This document shows positions 35,394 through 44,920 of a stretch of 64,000 bases of DNA, piece by piece. The notes beneath the pieces are model-generated. The model made no database searches and was not told the DNA's origin. It saw only the letters and a program-made list of their open reading frames with translations. Each line of letters begins with the position of its first letter. The stretch's first letter is position 1. Source of the stretch: CAZNOG01 sp964574635 (lineage in GTDB: Bacteria; Bacteroidota; Bacteroidia; Flavobacteriales_D; Cryomorphaceae); the NCBI GenBank assembly GCA_964574635.1, contig CAZNOG010000008.1, positions 1 to 64,000 on the forward strand, read 5' to 3'. Made by a program: the position numbers and the translations under genes.

Positions 35394-36617
35394 TTGCACA
35401 ATTCTCCCCAACGCATATTGATCGTGTGCCGAACCTTTCCGCCCCAAGGCGGAGTGGGAGGGAGGAGATGGGCGAAATTCGCCAAGTACATGCGGCTAGC
35501 CGGTGTGGAAGTGGAGGTGATCGCCGCCGATTTGGGCGGTGGGGGAAGTTCGTGGACGGACGACGTCGCCGGCATTTCCGTGTTTCGCTACAAGGAAGAT
35601 TATCCTGCCGTACTGATGCGTCGACCGGTGAAGGTTTTGGAGAAAATCGCGTACCGCATCGCACTGTTTTCGCTGAGGAGGCAATGCGAAGGCACGCCCT
35701 ACGATCGGGCCGTTCGCGACAAGGACGCCTTCTTGGCGATTTTTCACCGGCGCATGAACGAGTTCCGACCCGACGTGGTTGTGGTTTCGGGTGCGCCGTT
35801 CAACCTGCTGCACTACGTGGCACAAGTGCGCGACGTGTACGGAGGTGTGAGGTTCATCGGCGATTTGCGCGACCCCTGGATCGGGGGACAGGTATATGGA
35901 TACAGCATGCTTTCCGAAAAACGGGAACTTACCGAACGGCGGAAGGAGCGAGAAGTGGTACGCGCTTTCGACGGCATCGTATCGCCATGGCAAAGCGTGG
36001 TGGACGACCTGCGGAAACGGCACCACGGGGTTGAAAATAAGTTTTGGTTGCTGCCTCACGTGTGGGACGGCGACGATCTTTCGACGGAAGTATCGACCCT
36101 TTCCGGGCCGGACTTGCTCTGCGGAGGCAATTTATACACGGGGTTCGGAGAATTCTTCTCACGTCTGGGTGACTTTGGGCAAAAGGAAGGGAAAACGGTG
36201 AGGGTATACGCCGGCGGATCGGATTTCCGCCCGGAGGATCTTCCCGGATTGGAAGTGGAGAAGCCGATCGCCGGAAAGGATTTTTTGGGATTGGCCAAAC
36301 GGTCGGGAAGGCTGCTTTTGCTCATACCCCATCTCGTGAAAGACGGCTTTACCACCAAAGTATTGGAGTTTGCCGCTACCGGGCGGCCCGTGGTGGCCGT
36401 GGGCGTAAAAGGGAGTTTGTCGGAGTTGATTGTGGAAAAGGGTTTGGGCGTGTTTTTCCCGACGGAAGAAGCGGTAAATAACCCCGGGCGGATTTTTGAA
36501 GATTTTCGGTACCATCCCGATCGAGCGTGGGTGGACGGCTATGAAGCCCGAAAAGTGACGGATGGGTTTTTGGGGGTGTTGGATCAACCCGCAAAATCCG
36601 AACAAGAAAAGGAATGA
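35394..36617 (+). CDS. Group 1/family 4-like glycosyltransferase
   Basis: This is a 407-residue GT-B protein starting with TTG directly after the previous stop. The N-terminal domain opens ILIVCRTFPPQGGVGGRRWAKFAKYM. The middle contains FIGDLRDPWIGG, a motif common in capsule glycosyltransferases. The C-terminal portion has LLLLIPHLVKDGFTTKVLEFAATGRPVV, which is the donor-site EX7E-like region. It belongs to the heptose-module operon and may therefore attach a heptose. No signal peptide. Confidence 0.85.
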   Translation: MHNSPQRILIVCRTFPPQGGVGGRRWAKFAKYMRLAGVEVEVIAADLGGGGSSWTDDVAGISVFRYKEDYPAVLMRRPVKVLEKIAYRIALFSLRRQCEGTPYDRAVRDKDAFLAIFHRRMNEFRPDVVVVSGAPFNLLHYVAQVRDVYGGVRFIGDLRDPWIGGQVYGYSMLSEKRELTERRKEREVVRAFDGIVSPWQSVVDDLRKRHHGVENKFWLLPHVWDGDDLSTEVSTLSGPDLLCGGNLYTGFGEFFSRLGDFGQKEGKTVRVYAGGSDFRPEDLPGLEVEKPIAGKDFLGLAKRSGRLLLLIPHLVKDGFTTKVLEFAATGRPVVAVGVKGSLSELIVEKGLGVFFPTEEAVNNPGRIFEDFRYHPDRAWVDGYEARKVTDGFLGVLDQPAKSEQEKE

Positions 36618-37729
36618 ACGTGACGAGAAAAATTTGCGTGGTGGTCGGTACGCGGCCAAATTTCGTCAAGGTTACGCAGTTCAAGGCCGTGGCGAGAAAA
36701 CGCTTTTCCGCGTTGGAAGTGGAAATCGTGCACACCGGTCAGCACTACGATACGGCCATGTCGGGCGTATTTTTCGATCAGTTCGGACTGCGCCCCGACC
36801 GATTTTTGAACGTGGCTCCCGGGCATCCGGCCAAGCAAATCGCGGGAATCATTGTCGCGCTGACCGATCATTTCGAAGCCGAGACACCCGATTTGGTCAT
36901 CGTGGTGGGCGACGTAAACTCCACTTTGGCGGCGGCGGTGGCGGCGAACAAGTGCGGCTTGCCGGTGGCGCACCTCGAAAGCGGTTTGCGCAGCGGCGAC
37001 CGCACCATGCCGGAAGAGCACAACCGGCTGGTGGCCGACGCTTTGGCCGATCTGCATTTCGTGACCGAAGAGTCGGGTCTGCGCAACCTGCGCGGCGAGG
37101 GAAAAAGCGAGCGCGGCATCGCTTTCGTCGGCAACACCATGATCGACACTTTGGCGGCTTTTTCCCATGAGATCGACGCCTCGGACGTGTTGGACGTCTA
37201 CGGCTTGCGCGCGGGCGAATACGCATTGGCCACCATCCACAGACCCTCCAACGTCGATACGGCGGAAGGGTTGGAAACCACACTTTCCGTGCTGGGGATG
37301 ACGGCGGAAAAATTGCCGGTGGTATTTGCGGCCCATCCTCGCACTTTGGCCCGCATGGAGGCTCTCGGCTTGCGCGGGGCGTTCGATGACGTGAAGGGCT
37401 TGAAAATGATTCCGGCCCAGGGGTATTTCAATTTTCAGAAACTGGTGAGGGAATCGCGGTTCGTATTGACCGATTCGGGGGGTATTCAGGAGGAAACCAC
37501 CTACTTGGGCAAGCCGTGCCTGACGTTGCGACCCAACACCGAGCGCCCGATCACGGTGACCCGTGGCACGAACACGCTACTGGAATTCGATTTGGCCGCT
37601 ATTGAACCGGTGATCGATTCCATTTTGGAAGGAACTTACAAAAAAGGCCGCGTGCCCGAACTGTGGGACGGCCGCGCCACCGAACGCGTTCTTCAAAGGG
37701 TGGAAGAATTCTTTGAGCCGGGGAGGTGA
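36614..37729 (+). CDS. wecB: UDP-N-acetylglucosamine 2-epimerase (non-hydrolysing)
   Basis: The 371-residue GT-B-fold epimerase has VVVGTRPNFVKV at the N-terminus, HTGQHYDTAMSGVFFDQF (about 40-57), HLESGLRSGDRTMPEEHNR (about 117-135), and DSGGIQEETTYLGKPCLTLR with the UDP-binding glutamate. It interconverts UDP-GlcNAc and UDP-ManNAc. ManNAc units can feed the glycan directly, and in nonulosonate pathways a related hydrolysing enzyme (NeuC) provides ManNAc for NeuB. It starts inside the stop of the upstream glycosyltransferase (ATGA overlap) and ends the operon. Confidence 0.95.
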   Translation: MNVTRKICVVVGTRPNFVKVTQFKAVARKRFSALEVEIVHTGQHYDTAMSGVFFDQFGLRPDRFLNVAPGHPAKQIAGIIVALTDHFEAETPDLVIVVGDVNSTLAAAVAANKCGLPVAHLESGLRSGDRTMPEEHNRLVADALADLHFVTEESGLRNLRGEGKSERGIAFVGNTMIDTLAAFSHEIDASDVLDVYGLRAGEYALATIHRPSNVDTAEGLETTLSVLGMTAEKLPVVFAAHPRTLARMEALGLRGAFDDVKGLKMIPAQGYFNFQKLVRESRFVLTDSGGIQEETTYLGKPCLTLRPNTERPITVTRGTNTLLEFDLAAIEPVIDSILEGTYKKGRVPELWDGRATERVLQRVEEFFEPGR

Positions 37730-37981
37730 AGGAATTTCCGCGCAAAGAGGGTTTCCAACCAAGGGAATGATTTGCAGCTGATACTGAGATACGATCCGAG
37801 GAATTCACCGGAGCGGAATTTGGAAGAATTGCGGTCTTTGGGCGTGCTGGATTACACAAGGAAGACTGCAAACATCCCCGTGGTGCGTATATCCGAAACC
37901 CGATAGGAAGACTGCAGTAAAAAGCCGTTATTTTCAGTTGCGATCCCTTCCGAAATCCGATGCTTTCTTCGGTCAATCGAA
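37730..37981. other. Gap after wecB with a short unassigned reading frame
   Basis: A frame in phase with wecB continues past its stop for 58 codons to a TAG at 37904-37906. From the TTG at 37772 it would encode LQLILRYDPRNSPERNLEEL and about 24 further residues. It reads like protein but matches nothing I know. It may be a remnant of a lost gene or chance. Confidence 0.3.
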
Positions 37982-38527
37982 ATGGAAATGGTAACTTTCC
38001 GTATGGAAAAATACCTGTTTACGAATACGATTGACTTTCAGCGCCTCCTCATCGTGGCCGTGTGCGCATACTTCGCGCTCATCGTCCTGCTGCGCCTCGC
38101 CGGCAAAAGAACCCTCGCGAAAATGAACGCCTTCGATTTCGTGGTCACCATCGCCATCGGTTCCACCTTGTCTACGGTCATTTTGAACAAAAACGTCCCC
38201 TTGGTCGAGGGCATCCTCGCTTTCGTGTTGTTGATCGGACTGCAGATCGCCATCTCTTGGCTGTCCATGAAATCGCCCCGAATCAACCACTTGGTCAAGG
38301 CAACGCCCGCTCTGCTGGTGTACGACGGTGTGATGCTTCGCGGCAACATGCGCAAGGAGCGAATCACGGAAAAAGAAATTCTGGCCGCGCTGCGAAACGA
38401 AGGCTTGGGCTCGATCTCCGACGTCAAAGCCGTTGTCATCGAAACCACAGGGGATTTGTCCATCCTCCCCCGCGATGGAACGGAGAGCGAAGAAACGCTG
38501 CGCAACGTAAAACGCGAGTCGGACTAA
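37982..38527 (+). CDS. DUF421 (YetF/YcaP-type) membrane protein
   Basis: The 181-residue protein has three N-terminal hydrophobic segments (about 20-40, 55-75, 78-95) joined by LRLAGKRTLAKMNAFDFVVT, the diagnostic loop of DUF421. Its cytoplasmic C-terminal domain has PALLVYDGVMLRGNMRKERI and then LRNEGLGSISDVKAVVIETTG. Function is unknown for most members; YetF-type proteins occur in stress and spore contexts in Bacillus. It stands alone between the glycan locus and a repeat-rich gap. Confidence 0.9.
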   Translation: MEMVTFRMEKYLFTNTIDFQRLLIVAVCAYFALIVLLRLAGKRTLAKMNAFDFVVTIAIGSTLSTVILNKNVPLVEGILAFVLLIGLQIAISWLSMKSPRINHLVKATPALLVYDGVMLRGNMRKERITEKEILAALRNEGLGSISDVKAVVIETTGDLSILPRDGTESEETLRNVKRESD

Positions 38528-38565
38528 ATATCCGCCCGGCGGTGCCGGACGTGTTCTTGTTCGGA

Positions 38566-38600
38566 TGGGCGGGGAGTGGTTTGGGTTTTTGTGGGTGAGT
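38566..38600 (+). repeat. Dispersed repeat containing TGGGTTTTTGTGGGTG
   Basis: The 16-bp core at 38582-38597 is identical to 56651-56666 and, inverted, to 58122-58137. The preceding CGGATGGGCGGGGAGTGG resembles the sequence in front of the copy at 58118-58158. Confidence 0.6.
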
Positions 38601-38710
38601 CGTCAGGCCATCCCCATCTCCGGGCAATGCGGGCCCACCGTACCTCGGCATGCCGAAATACCCGAAGCGCGCGGTTCCGGTAAATTCCATGCGGGATGCC
38701 GGCGCCAAAT
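38601..38710 (+). repeat. Possible degenerate palindromic element, copy E
   Basis: The segment ends in GGGATGCCGGCGCC (38693-38706), like the 3' ends of the other copies, and contains the palindrome TCGGCATGCCGA (38644-38655). Overall similarity to copies A-C is weak. No gene is visible in this 294-bp gap. Confidence 0.35.
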
Positions 38711-38821
38711 TATAAGGCGATCTTGTGCGGAGACGCTACACCCCCAAATCACCAAAAAACGCCTACCCGTCACTCCTCGTCGCCCTGAGAACCGAGTATG
38801 CGGAACCAACCGCCGCGGGCG

Positions 38822-39013
38822 CTACCGCCGTACTACGGGCGCCACCAGGGCGTAAATGATCCACGCGAACCACGAGATGAAGAGCACGGCCAGAACCCAG
38901 AGCAACTTTTCCGTGCCGGTGGTTTTGTTCGAGCTGATGATAACGATGATGGGCAAAATATACAGCAGTGCCGCCCCCAACAGAATGGCGAGTATCAATC
39001 CTATACCTTCCAT
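38822..39013 (-). CDS. Small PLDc_N-like membrane protein
   Basis: From the ATG at 39013 the protein is 63 residues with two hydrophobic helices: GLILAILLGAALLYILPIIV (5-24) and LWVLAVLFISWFAWIIYALV (about 38-57). They are separated by a polar SNKTTGTEK loop. This two-helix shape with a tryptophan-rich second helix matches the phospholipase D nuclease N-terminal (PLDc_N) domain that often occurs alone. Function is unknown. A well-spaced promoter at 39066-39097 supports this short form over one starting 28 codons earlier. Confidence 0.7.
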   Translation of the reverse strand: MEGIGLILAILLGAALLYILPIIVIISSNKTTGTEKLLWVLAVLFISWFAWIIYALVAPVVRR

Positions 39014-39065
39014 GTGTTCAGTTGTTTGGTATTTGTAACACCGGAGAGGAAGAAATTCCTTTGGG

Positions 39066-39097
39066 CAATTGTAAAATCGGAAACCGGGAATGTCCAA
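39066..39097 (-). promoter_or_regulatory. Promoter of the small membrane protein gene
   Basis: On the minus strand TTGG (39094-39097) is followed after exactly 20 bp by TACAATTG (39066-39073), one mismatch from TAnnTTTG. Transcription would begin about 50 bp before the ATG at 39013. Confidence 0.5.
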
Positions 39098-39152
39098 CCC
39101 CCGTTCCCCCGGGTGCTGCTCACCCGATTTGAAGCGACCGTTGGACTCGATT

Positions 39153-40388
39153 CTACCTCCGCCTACCCGACTTTTTGCGTCTATTCAGTTCCCGGCGGAT
39201 CAGTCGGAGTTCCCTGCCGCTTTGTCCTTTCACGGAAGTGTTTTCCTCCGCGCGGCGTATCAGGTAGGGCATAACCTTTTTTACCGGTCCGTAGGGCACG
39301 TACTTGGCCACGTTGTACCCCGCCTTGCTCAGATTGTAGCTGATGTGGTCGCTCATGCCGTAGAGTTGAGCGAAATACAACCTCGGGTCGCGCTTGTCCA
39401 AGCCGCGTTTTTCCATTTCGTCGGCCATCAACAGGCAGCTGTCTTCGTTGTGCGTGCCCACGCACACGGCCATGCGCTCGATGTGGTCGAGGCTGAACAT
39501 CACCGCCGCGTTGAAATCGCGATCCGTCGCCGGCTTGTCGGGTTGGATCGGTGAGGGATAGCCGTGTTTCTCGGCCCGGTCGCGCTCTTTTTCCATGTAG
39601 GCGCCGCGCACCAGTTTGAGCGCGTAGACAAAGCCTTCTTTTTCCGCCGTGGCGTACGAGTCTTTCATGTGCGCGATGCGGTCGTGACGGTACATCTGCA
39701 GCGTGTTGTACACGATGGCTCGCTCCCGATTGTACTTCCGCATCATGTCCATGACGAGTTCGTCCAGGGCTTTTTGGTACCACGATTCTTCGGCGTCGAT
39801 GAACAGGGGCACTCCCGACGCGTGGGCGTGGGCGCAAATCCGATCCACGCGATCGCGAAATTGCAGGTAGCCGGTGTTTTCCTTCTCCGTAAGCTCTTCG
39901 CCTCGGCTCACCTTCGTAAGTATGCCCGTGTCGCTGATCGCGCTGGGCTTGAACACGCTGAAGGGAATGTGATCGTTTTCCTTGGCCGTGTCGATGGTGT
40001 GGATGATTTCATCGGCGATGGAATCGAATTCCTCTTCCTTGTCGGTTCCTTCCACGGCGTAATCCAAAATGGAACCGATGTCGTACAGCGCCAATCGCTG
40101 CATGGTCTTCGCACATTCCGAAATGGATTCTCCCCCGCAAAACTGCTTGAATATCGTCGCTTTGATTGCGCCTTTGATCGGCAAGCCCACGTTCAAGGCG
40201 AATCGGGTGAAGTGTTTTCCCACCGTCATGAGGAAGGGACGATCGATCAGGCGGAACAATTGGTACGCCTGTTTCAATTCGGCGTTGGACTTGGCGGCAA
40301 ACGCCACCTCGGTGTCTTCGAATTTGAGCGTGTCCATCCTTGGGGGGAGGGAGCTGCTCGCCGGTTGCGTCGATTTGTTGGTTTCCAT
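39153..40388 (-). CDS. Proline dehydrogenase
   Basis: The 411-residue protein is a monofunctional FAD-dependent proline dehydrogenase (TIM barrel). It carries IDAEESWYQ (about 217), ALKLVRGAYMEKER (about 270) with the FAD/substrate-binding arginine, VGTHNEDSCLL (about 325), AQLYGMSDHISYNL and the terminal YVPYGPVKKVMPYLIRRAEEN with the two substrate-carboxylate arginines. It oxidises proline to pyrroline-5-carboxylate and passes electrons to quinone. No P5C dehydrogenase is fused or adjacent. Two codons before the chosen ATG lies an in-frame TTG. Confidence 0.95.
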   Translation of the reverse strand: METNKSTQPASSSLPPRMDTLKFEDTEVAFAAKSNAELKQAYQLFRLIDRPFLMTVGKHFTRFALNVGLPIKGAIKATIFKQFCGGESISECAKTMQRLALYDIGSILDYAVEGTDKEEEFDSIADEIIHTIDTAKENDHIPFSVFKPSAISDTGILTKVSRGEELTEKENTGYLQFRDRVDRICAHAHASGVPLFIDAEESWYQKALDELVMDMMRKYNRERAIVYNTLQMYRHDRIAHMKDSYATAEKEGFVYALKLVRGAYMEKERDRAEKHGYPSPIQPDKPATDRDFNAAVMFSLDHIERMAVCVGTHNEDSCLLMADEMEKRGLDKRDPRLYFAQLYGMSDHISYNLSKAGYNVAKYVPYGPVKKVMPYLIRRAEENTSVKGQSGRELRLIRRELNRRKKSGRRR

Positions 40389-40442
40389 GCTCAAAAATCA
40401 ATCCTATCTTAGTCGGCGTTTTCCTTTTCATCATTCCGCCAA

Positions 40443-41537
40443 ATGTCCACCTTGTCCATAGAGAAAATCAAAGCCGATGGCCACACCATCGTCTATGGTA
40501 CTCACGGACTTGCGGAGCTTTCCGAGCGGCTTGCCACCAAGGAATTTTCCGACGTGAAGGTATTCATTTTGGCAGATGAAAACACAAGGGAACATTGTTT
40601 GCCCAAATTGGTCATGAAGGTGCCTTCCCTCGCCGATGCCCCGGTCATGGAGATTCCCCCCGGCGAGTCGGGTAAAACCATCGACGTGTGTCGGAAATTG
40701 TGGGAGGTGCTGGAGGAATTGCAGGCCGACCGAAATTCGGTTCTCATCAACCTCGGTGGCGGGGTGATCGGCGACCTCGGCGGATTCGTGGCCGCCACGT
40801 TCAAGCGCGGTATCCGCTTCATCCACGTTCCCACCTCCCTTTTGGCCCAAGTCGATGCATCCATCGGCGGCAAGGTAGGGGTGAACCACGGCGGACTGAA
40901 AAACCAAGTGGGGCTCTTCGCCTATCCCGTCGGCGTGTACATCGATCCCGAGTTCCTGCGCACCCTTCCCCGCGAGCACCTCGTGGGAGGGTTTGCCGAA
41001 ATGATCAAACACGCCCTGATCTCTTCGAAATCGTATTGGAAGCGGATCAAAAAGGTCAGTTTCTTCGATCTCGCCACGTTGGAAGCGTGCATTTCCGAAA
41101 GCATCCGCATCAAACAAAGCATCATCGACCGGGATCCCCGGGAGTCGGAGTTGCGAAAAGTGCTGAATTTCGGACACACCGTGGGCCACGCCTTGGAAGC
41201 GTATTCCCTGGAGAGCGACGTGCGCACGCTGCACCACGGCCAAGCCGTGGCCGCGGGAATGATCTGCGAAGCGTACATTTCACATCGATTCCGCTTGTTG
41301 GACAAAGACGACTTGAACGAAATCATTTCCTTTGTACTCGGGCATTTCGCCAAAGTGTGGATCGACCAAGCCACGTACCATCGCATCCTGGAATTGATGC
41401 GGAGCGACAAAAAAAACTCCAACGGCAAAATCCGCATGACTTTGCTCGACGGAATAGGCAAGGGCGTGGTCAATAAAGAAGTGAGGGCGGATGCCATCAT
41501 TGAATCACTGAATCACTACCAACGTTGGGTCGGATGA
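40443..41537 (+). CDS. aroB: 3-dehydroquinate synthase
   Basis: The 364-residue NAD-dependent enzyme carries out step two of the shikimate pathway (DAHP to 3-dehydroquinate). It shows PPGESGKTIDVC, the glycine-rich NLGGGVIGDLGGFVAAT, PTSLLAQVDASIGGKVGVN and zinc-ligand regions EMIKHALI and NFGHTVGHALE plus HHGQAVAAGM. Length and motif order are normal. It overlaps aroA by 4 bp. The divergent promoter region with the proline dehydrogenase gene is only 54 bp. Confidence 0.97.
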   Translation: MSTLSIEKIKADGHTIVYGTHGLAELSERLATKEFSDVKVFILADENTREHCLPKLVMKVPSLADAPVMEIPPGESGKTIDVCRKLWEVLEELQADRNSVLINLGGGVIGDLGGFVAATFKRGIRFIHVPTSLLAQVDASIGGKVGVNHGGLKNQVGLFAYPVGVYIDPEFLRTLPREHLVGGFAEMIKHALISSKSYWKRIKKVSFFDLATLEACISESIRIKQSIIDRDPRESELRKVLNFGHTVGHALEAYSLESDVRTLHHGQAVAAGMICEAYISHRFRLLDKDDLNEIISFVLGHFAKVWIDQATYHRILELMRSDKKNSNGKIRMTLLDGIGKGVVNKEVRADAIIESLNHYQRWVG

Positions 41538-42769
41538 AGAGCGTTACCCTGACAAAACCGAAAGAACCCGCCGGACGCATCGAAGTGCGGCTGCCGGCGT
41601 CAAAAAGCATCAGCAACCGCCTGCTTATCATGAACCACCTCAGTGGTGGGAAAATAAAGGGCATCGGTATGAGCCGCGCGGAGGACACCATCCTCCTCAC
41701 CAAAGCGCTCGAAGCCGGTGAAGGAGTGCTCGACATGGGCGACGCCGGCACCGCAATCCGCTTCGGGTTGGCTTGGGCGTCCATCACGCCGGGTGAGCGC
41801 GTTCTCACCGGCTCGGCGCGATTGTGCCAAAGACCCATTCGCCAATTGGTGGAGGCGCTGCAATCTCTGGGCGCCGACATCGAATACGTGGAAAAACAGG
41901 GCTTCGCACCACTGCGGGTCCGCGGCAAAAACCTCGACGGTGGAACCGTCAATATGGACGCGTCGGTGAGCAGCCAGTTCATTTCGGCCATGATGCTGGT
42001 TGCGCCGTACATGGCCAAGGGGTTGAAGATCGACCTTTCCGCCAAGCGGGTATCCAAACCCTACGTGTACATGACGGCCTCTCTCATGCGCGATGCCGGC
42101 GCCCGCGTGGAATTGGGCGAGGATTCCATTTCAATCGCACCCGAAAAATACCGTGAAGCCACCATACACGTCGAGCCGGATTGGACGTCGGCTTCTTACT
42201 TCTATTCCGCGGTGGCGCTGAACGAAGGCTTGGAAGTTTTCATGCCCGGATTGATCGAAGAAAACATCCAAGGTGATTCCATCCTCAGTGATGTGTATAC
42301 GGGATTCGGGGTCGAAACCGTGTTTCAGGATGGAGGGGCGCTCTTGAAACGCAGCGGTTCGCCGGATTCACAGTACCGCGAGCGCGATTTCACCCGCGTA
42401 CCCGATATCGCACAGACCGTGGCCGTTACCGCCGCCGCTTTGGAAAAAGAATTCACGTTGACCGGACTCGACACGCTGAGATTCAAAGAAACCGACCGCA
42501 TTTGGGCCTTGTCGTCCCAGTTGGTGAAATGCGGCGTGCATTCGCGGTCGCTTATTCAAGCGTTGACATTGGAAGGTCACACCCCGTTGCCCGAAAATGA
42601 AATTCCCCACATCACCACCTTCGGCGACCACCGCATGGCCATGGCCTTTGCGCCCATGGTATTCAAATTGGGCAAGATTATCATCGCCGATCCCAACGTG
42701 GTGGGAAAATCTTTCCCGGGATTTTGGGAAGAATTCAAAAAAACCGGGGTGGGATTGACGGGGATGTGA
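41534..42769 (+). CDS. aroA: 3-phosphoshikimate 1-carboxyvinyltransferase (EPSP synthase)
   Basis: The chosen ATG overlaps the aroB stop (ATGA); an in-frame TTG lies nine bases earlier. The 411-residue protein shows LPASKSISNRLLIMN (shikimate-3-phosphate site), the MGDAGTAIRFGLAW loop, an arginine-containing SARLCQRPIRQLVEAL segment, and RVPDIAQTVAVTAAAL, FKETDRIWAL and FGDHRMAMAFAPM near the C-terminus. It transfers enolpyruvate from PEP. The usual NAGTA motif reads DAGTA here, so glyphosate sensitivity is not predictable. Confidence 0.96.
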   Translation: MKSVTLTKPKEPAGRIEVRLPASKSISNRLLIMNHLSGGKIKGIGMSRAEDTILLTKALEAGEGVLDMGDAGTAIRFGLAWASITPGERVLTGSARLCQRPIRQLVEALQSLGADIEYVEKQGFAPLRVRGKNLDGGTVNMDASVSSQFISAMMLVAPYMAKGLKIDLSAKRVSKPYVYMTASLMRDAGARVELGEDSISIAPEKYREATIHVEPDWTSASYFYSAVALNEGLEVFMPGLIEENIQGDSILSDVYTGFGVETVFQDGGALLKRSGSPDSQYRERDFTRVPDIAQTVAVTAAALEKEFTLTGLDTLRFKETDRIWALSSQLVKCGVHSRSLIQALTLEGHTPLPENEIPHITTFGDHRMAMAFAPMVFKLGKIIIADPNVVGKSFPGFWEEFKKTGVGLTGM

Positions 42770-42823
42770 GCCCGGGCGAAGGCGGTGAAACTACCGTCCG
42801 AAAAGCCATCCTACGTGGCCAAC

Positions 42824-44920
42824 TTAGAATTTCAGGCGCATCTGTGCTTTGATTTCCGTGCGCGTATTTCCCTCGATTTCGTCCAGCCCCGATCCGATGA
42901 GGTTTCGATCCGTGTAATACGTTTGCGCCCATCGCAACCAGAGGTCCACGTTGCGACTCAAATCGTATTTGAACAGCACGTACGTGCGCGCTCCCCGTCC
43001 GGCGTACGCGGGGATGGAAAACGCATAAAGCACGTCGCTTTCGTAGGCGTATATCCGCGAATCATAGGTGTCGGTATCGAACAGGGCGTAGCGTGCGGAA
43101 ATGCGGAGGGGAAGGTTTTTGAGGGTGTAACTCACGTCCTGATAAACCATAAAACCCTTTGATACCGGGTCTTCGCCGCGTTGATACCTCGAGAATTCCA
43201 CCCGGGAGCGCAGGCGGATTCGCGAGGAGGCCCTGTGCGTCATGTCCAGCCGAATGGATCGACGGGGATTGTCCACCAGGTTTTTTGCCCCTTCCGCCGT
43301 CTCCGACGCGTTGATCCTGCGCGAGCGATCTCGGTACCGGGCGTAAAACGTCGTTCGGCTCGATGCGTGGTATTCCACCTGCGTGAAAAAGTCCGACCCT
43401 TGCGTGGGTGCGTCCGTCCTGTAGCGCAACCAAGGAAATTTGAATTGGTCGATGTAGGCGTTGACTTTCCAGCGCTTGAAAGGGCGCAATTCCACCCCGA
43501 AGTATACTCCGGTTTCGTTTTCTATTTGGGAACCTTCGCCGAAAGCCGCCGAGGCGATGCCCTGAAAATCCCTCTCGTAATGCCGCATGGTCACGTTGAC
43601 TTGCAAGCGGGGGTGCAAGTCGACGTTCACGCCGTTCAGCGTCGCGAAGGCCCCGTTTTCGGAGCGCGAGGTTTCGCCGAAGAAGTGGAAATTCCGGTAA
43701 TTCCACGTGTAGTCCAGGCCCATCACGGTGTTCTCGCCTTTGTTGAACCGAAAGCGGCTGTACGGAACGAACTCCCGCCTCAGCTCTCCGTCCAGGCGCA
43801 TGTGCACCGCCGTGGCACCGATTTGGAACCTTCCTTTTCGGTAGTGGAGGTGGGCACCGAAGTGCTCTTGGAAAATCGAATTTTTGTCTTCCACCTCTCT
43901 CGGTGTGCGGTGATATCCCGATTCTTGGAAGGAACTCACCACGGTTTCCACATCGTCGAAACCGGTAGAGTCGGAAGATTCCACCAGGTTTCCGTCGATC
44001 TTTTTGCCCGAATAGAAGGCGGTGACTTCCACGTCGCCCAGCGACACCGTTGCTCCCCCTCCGCGCAGAAAGAGATTTTCATTCACGGAAGTATACGCCC
44101 CCAAGCCTCCGCCGAACTGTTCGGTACTCACCGAAAAAGAGCTTTTCCGGTTGAAGCCCAATCCCGACCAAAACGTGAGTCCCTGACCGAATCGCGCCTG
44201 AAAATCACCGATGGCGAGGTCTTTCACCACACCGAAATCGCTCAAAAACAAGTGGGCGGAATAAAAATCGAAACCGTTGGGTTGGCTTCCTTTGAAAAAC
44301 TCTTCCCCGCTGTCTTTCTCCGCCGTAATTCCGAAGCTGATCCTGTCGGCGTAGCGGTACCTGTACCTCATGTACACCTTGTCGGGCGAGCCCAGATACC
44401 GGGAGTTGGGGTTCTCGGCCAGCTCCTCGGGCGAGATGGCTTTGTATCCTTTCTTTTCTTCCAAGTCGCGTTGGTAACGCACGAACAAATCGTGCTTCGC
44501 GTATTTGATCAACTTTTCCCACGTGATTTTTTCTCGGCCCAAATCGGGTTTCACCTCGATGAATGGAAGGATGGTTTGTACGGTTTCGGAGTTCCAGCCC
44601 GGAATGTAGGGCAGCTCGTAGATCGAGAGCAGCGCACCATATTTTCGGCGGTACTCCAGAAATTCGCGGATCTGGTCGTTGGCGAGCAGTCCCATGCCGT
44701 AGAGGTCCCCTTCGTCGGCGGTGTTGAGATTCAGCGGAAAATCCAGGTAGATCATCAATCGGTCGAAGAGCTCGGAATAATCGAGATCTTCGTCTTCCAT
44801 GCTCTCGGCGATTTGTTCCAGTCGCTGCTCGATAATGGCGGTACGGTCGGGCTCGGGCTCTACTTGGGCCGCCGCGTTCAATGCGAGAAAGAGCAGCAGG
44901 GGTATGAGCCGTGTTTTCAT
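42824..44920 (-). CDS. Predicted outer-membrane beta-barrel protein with N-terminal helix-hairpin-helix
   Basis: The 698-residue protein has a signal peptide (MKTRLIPLLLFLALNAAAQ). A helix-hairpin-helix region at about residues 60-125 follows (LNLNTADEGDLYGMGLLAND, then LLSIYELPYIPGWN, ComEA-like). From about 165 to the end there are alternating aromatic/polar strands ending in a C-terminal KAQMRLKF, as in a large outer-membrane barrel. The combination of HhH with a barrel is typical of Bacteroidota and not experimentally assigned to my knowledge. It overlaps the upstream PorV-like gene by 4 bp, so the two products probably act together in the outer membrane. Confidence 0.8.
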   Translation of the reverse strand: MKTRLIPLLLFLALNAAAQVEPEPDRTAIIEQRLEQIAESMEDEDLDYSELFDRLMIYLDFPLNLNTADEGDLYGMGLLANDQIREFLEYRRKYGALLSIYELPYIPGWNSETVQTILPFIEVKPDLGREKITWEKLIKYAKHDLFVRYQRDLEEKKGYKAISPEELAENPNSRYLGSPDKVYMRYRYRYADRISFGITAEKDSGEEFFKGSQPNGFDFYSAHLFLSDFGVVKDLAIGDFQARFGQGLTFWSGLGFNRKSSFSVSTEQFGGGLGAYTSVNENLFLRGGGATVSLGDVEVTAFYSGKKIDGNLVESSDSTGFDDVETVVSSFQESGYHRTPREVEDKNSIFQEHFGAHLHYRKGRFQIGATAVHMRLDGELRREFVPYSRFRFNKGENTVMGLDYTWNYRNFHFFGETSRSENGAFATLNGVNVDLHPRLQVNVTMRHYERDFQGIASAAFGEGSQIENETGVYFGVELRPFKRWKVNAYIDQFKFPWLRYRTDAPTQGSDFFTQVEYHASSRTTFYARYRDRSRRINASETAEGAKNLVDNPRRSIRLDMTHRASSRIRLRSRVEFSRYQRGEDPVSKGFMVYQDVSYTLKNLPLRISARYALFDTDTYDSRIYAYESDVLYAFSIPAYAGRGARTYVLFKYDLSRNVDLWLRWAQTYYTDRNLIGSGLDEIEGNTRTEIKAQMRLKF

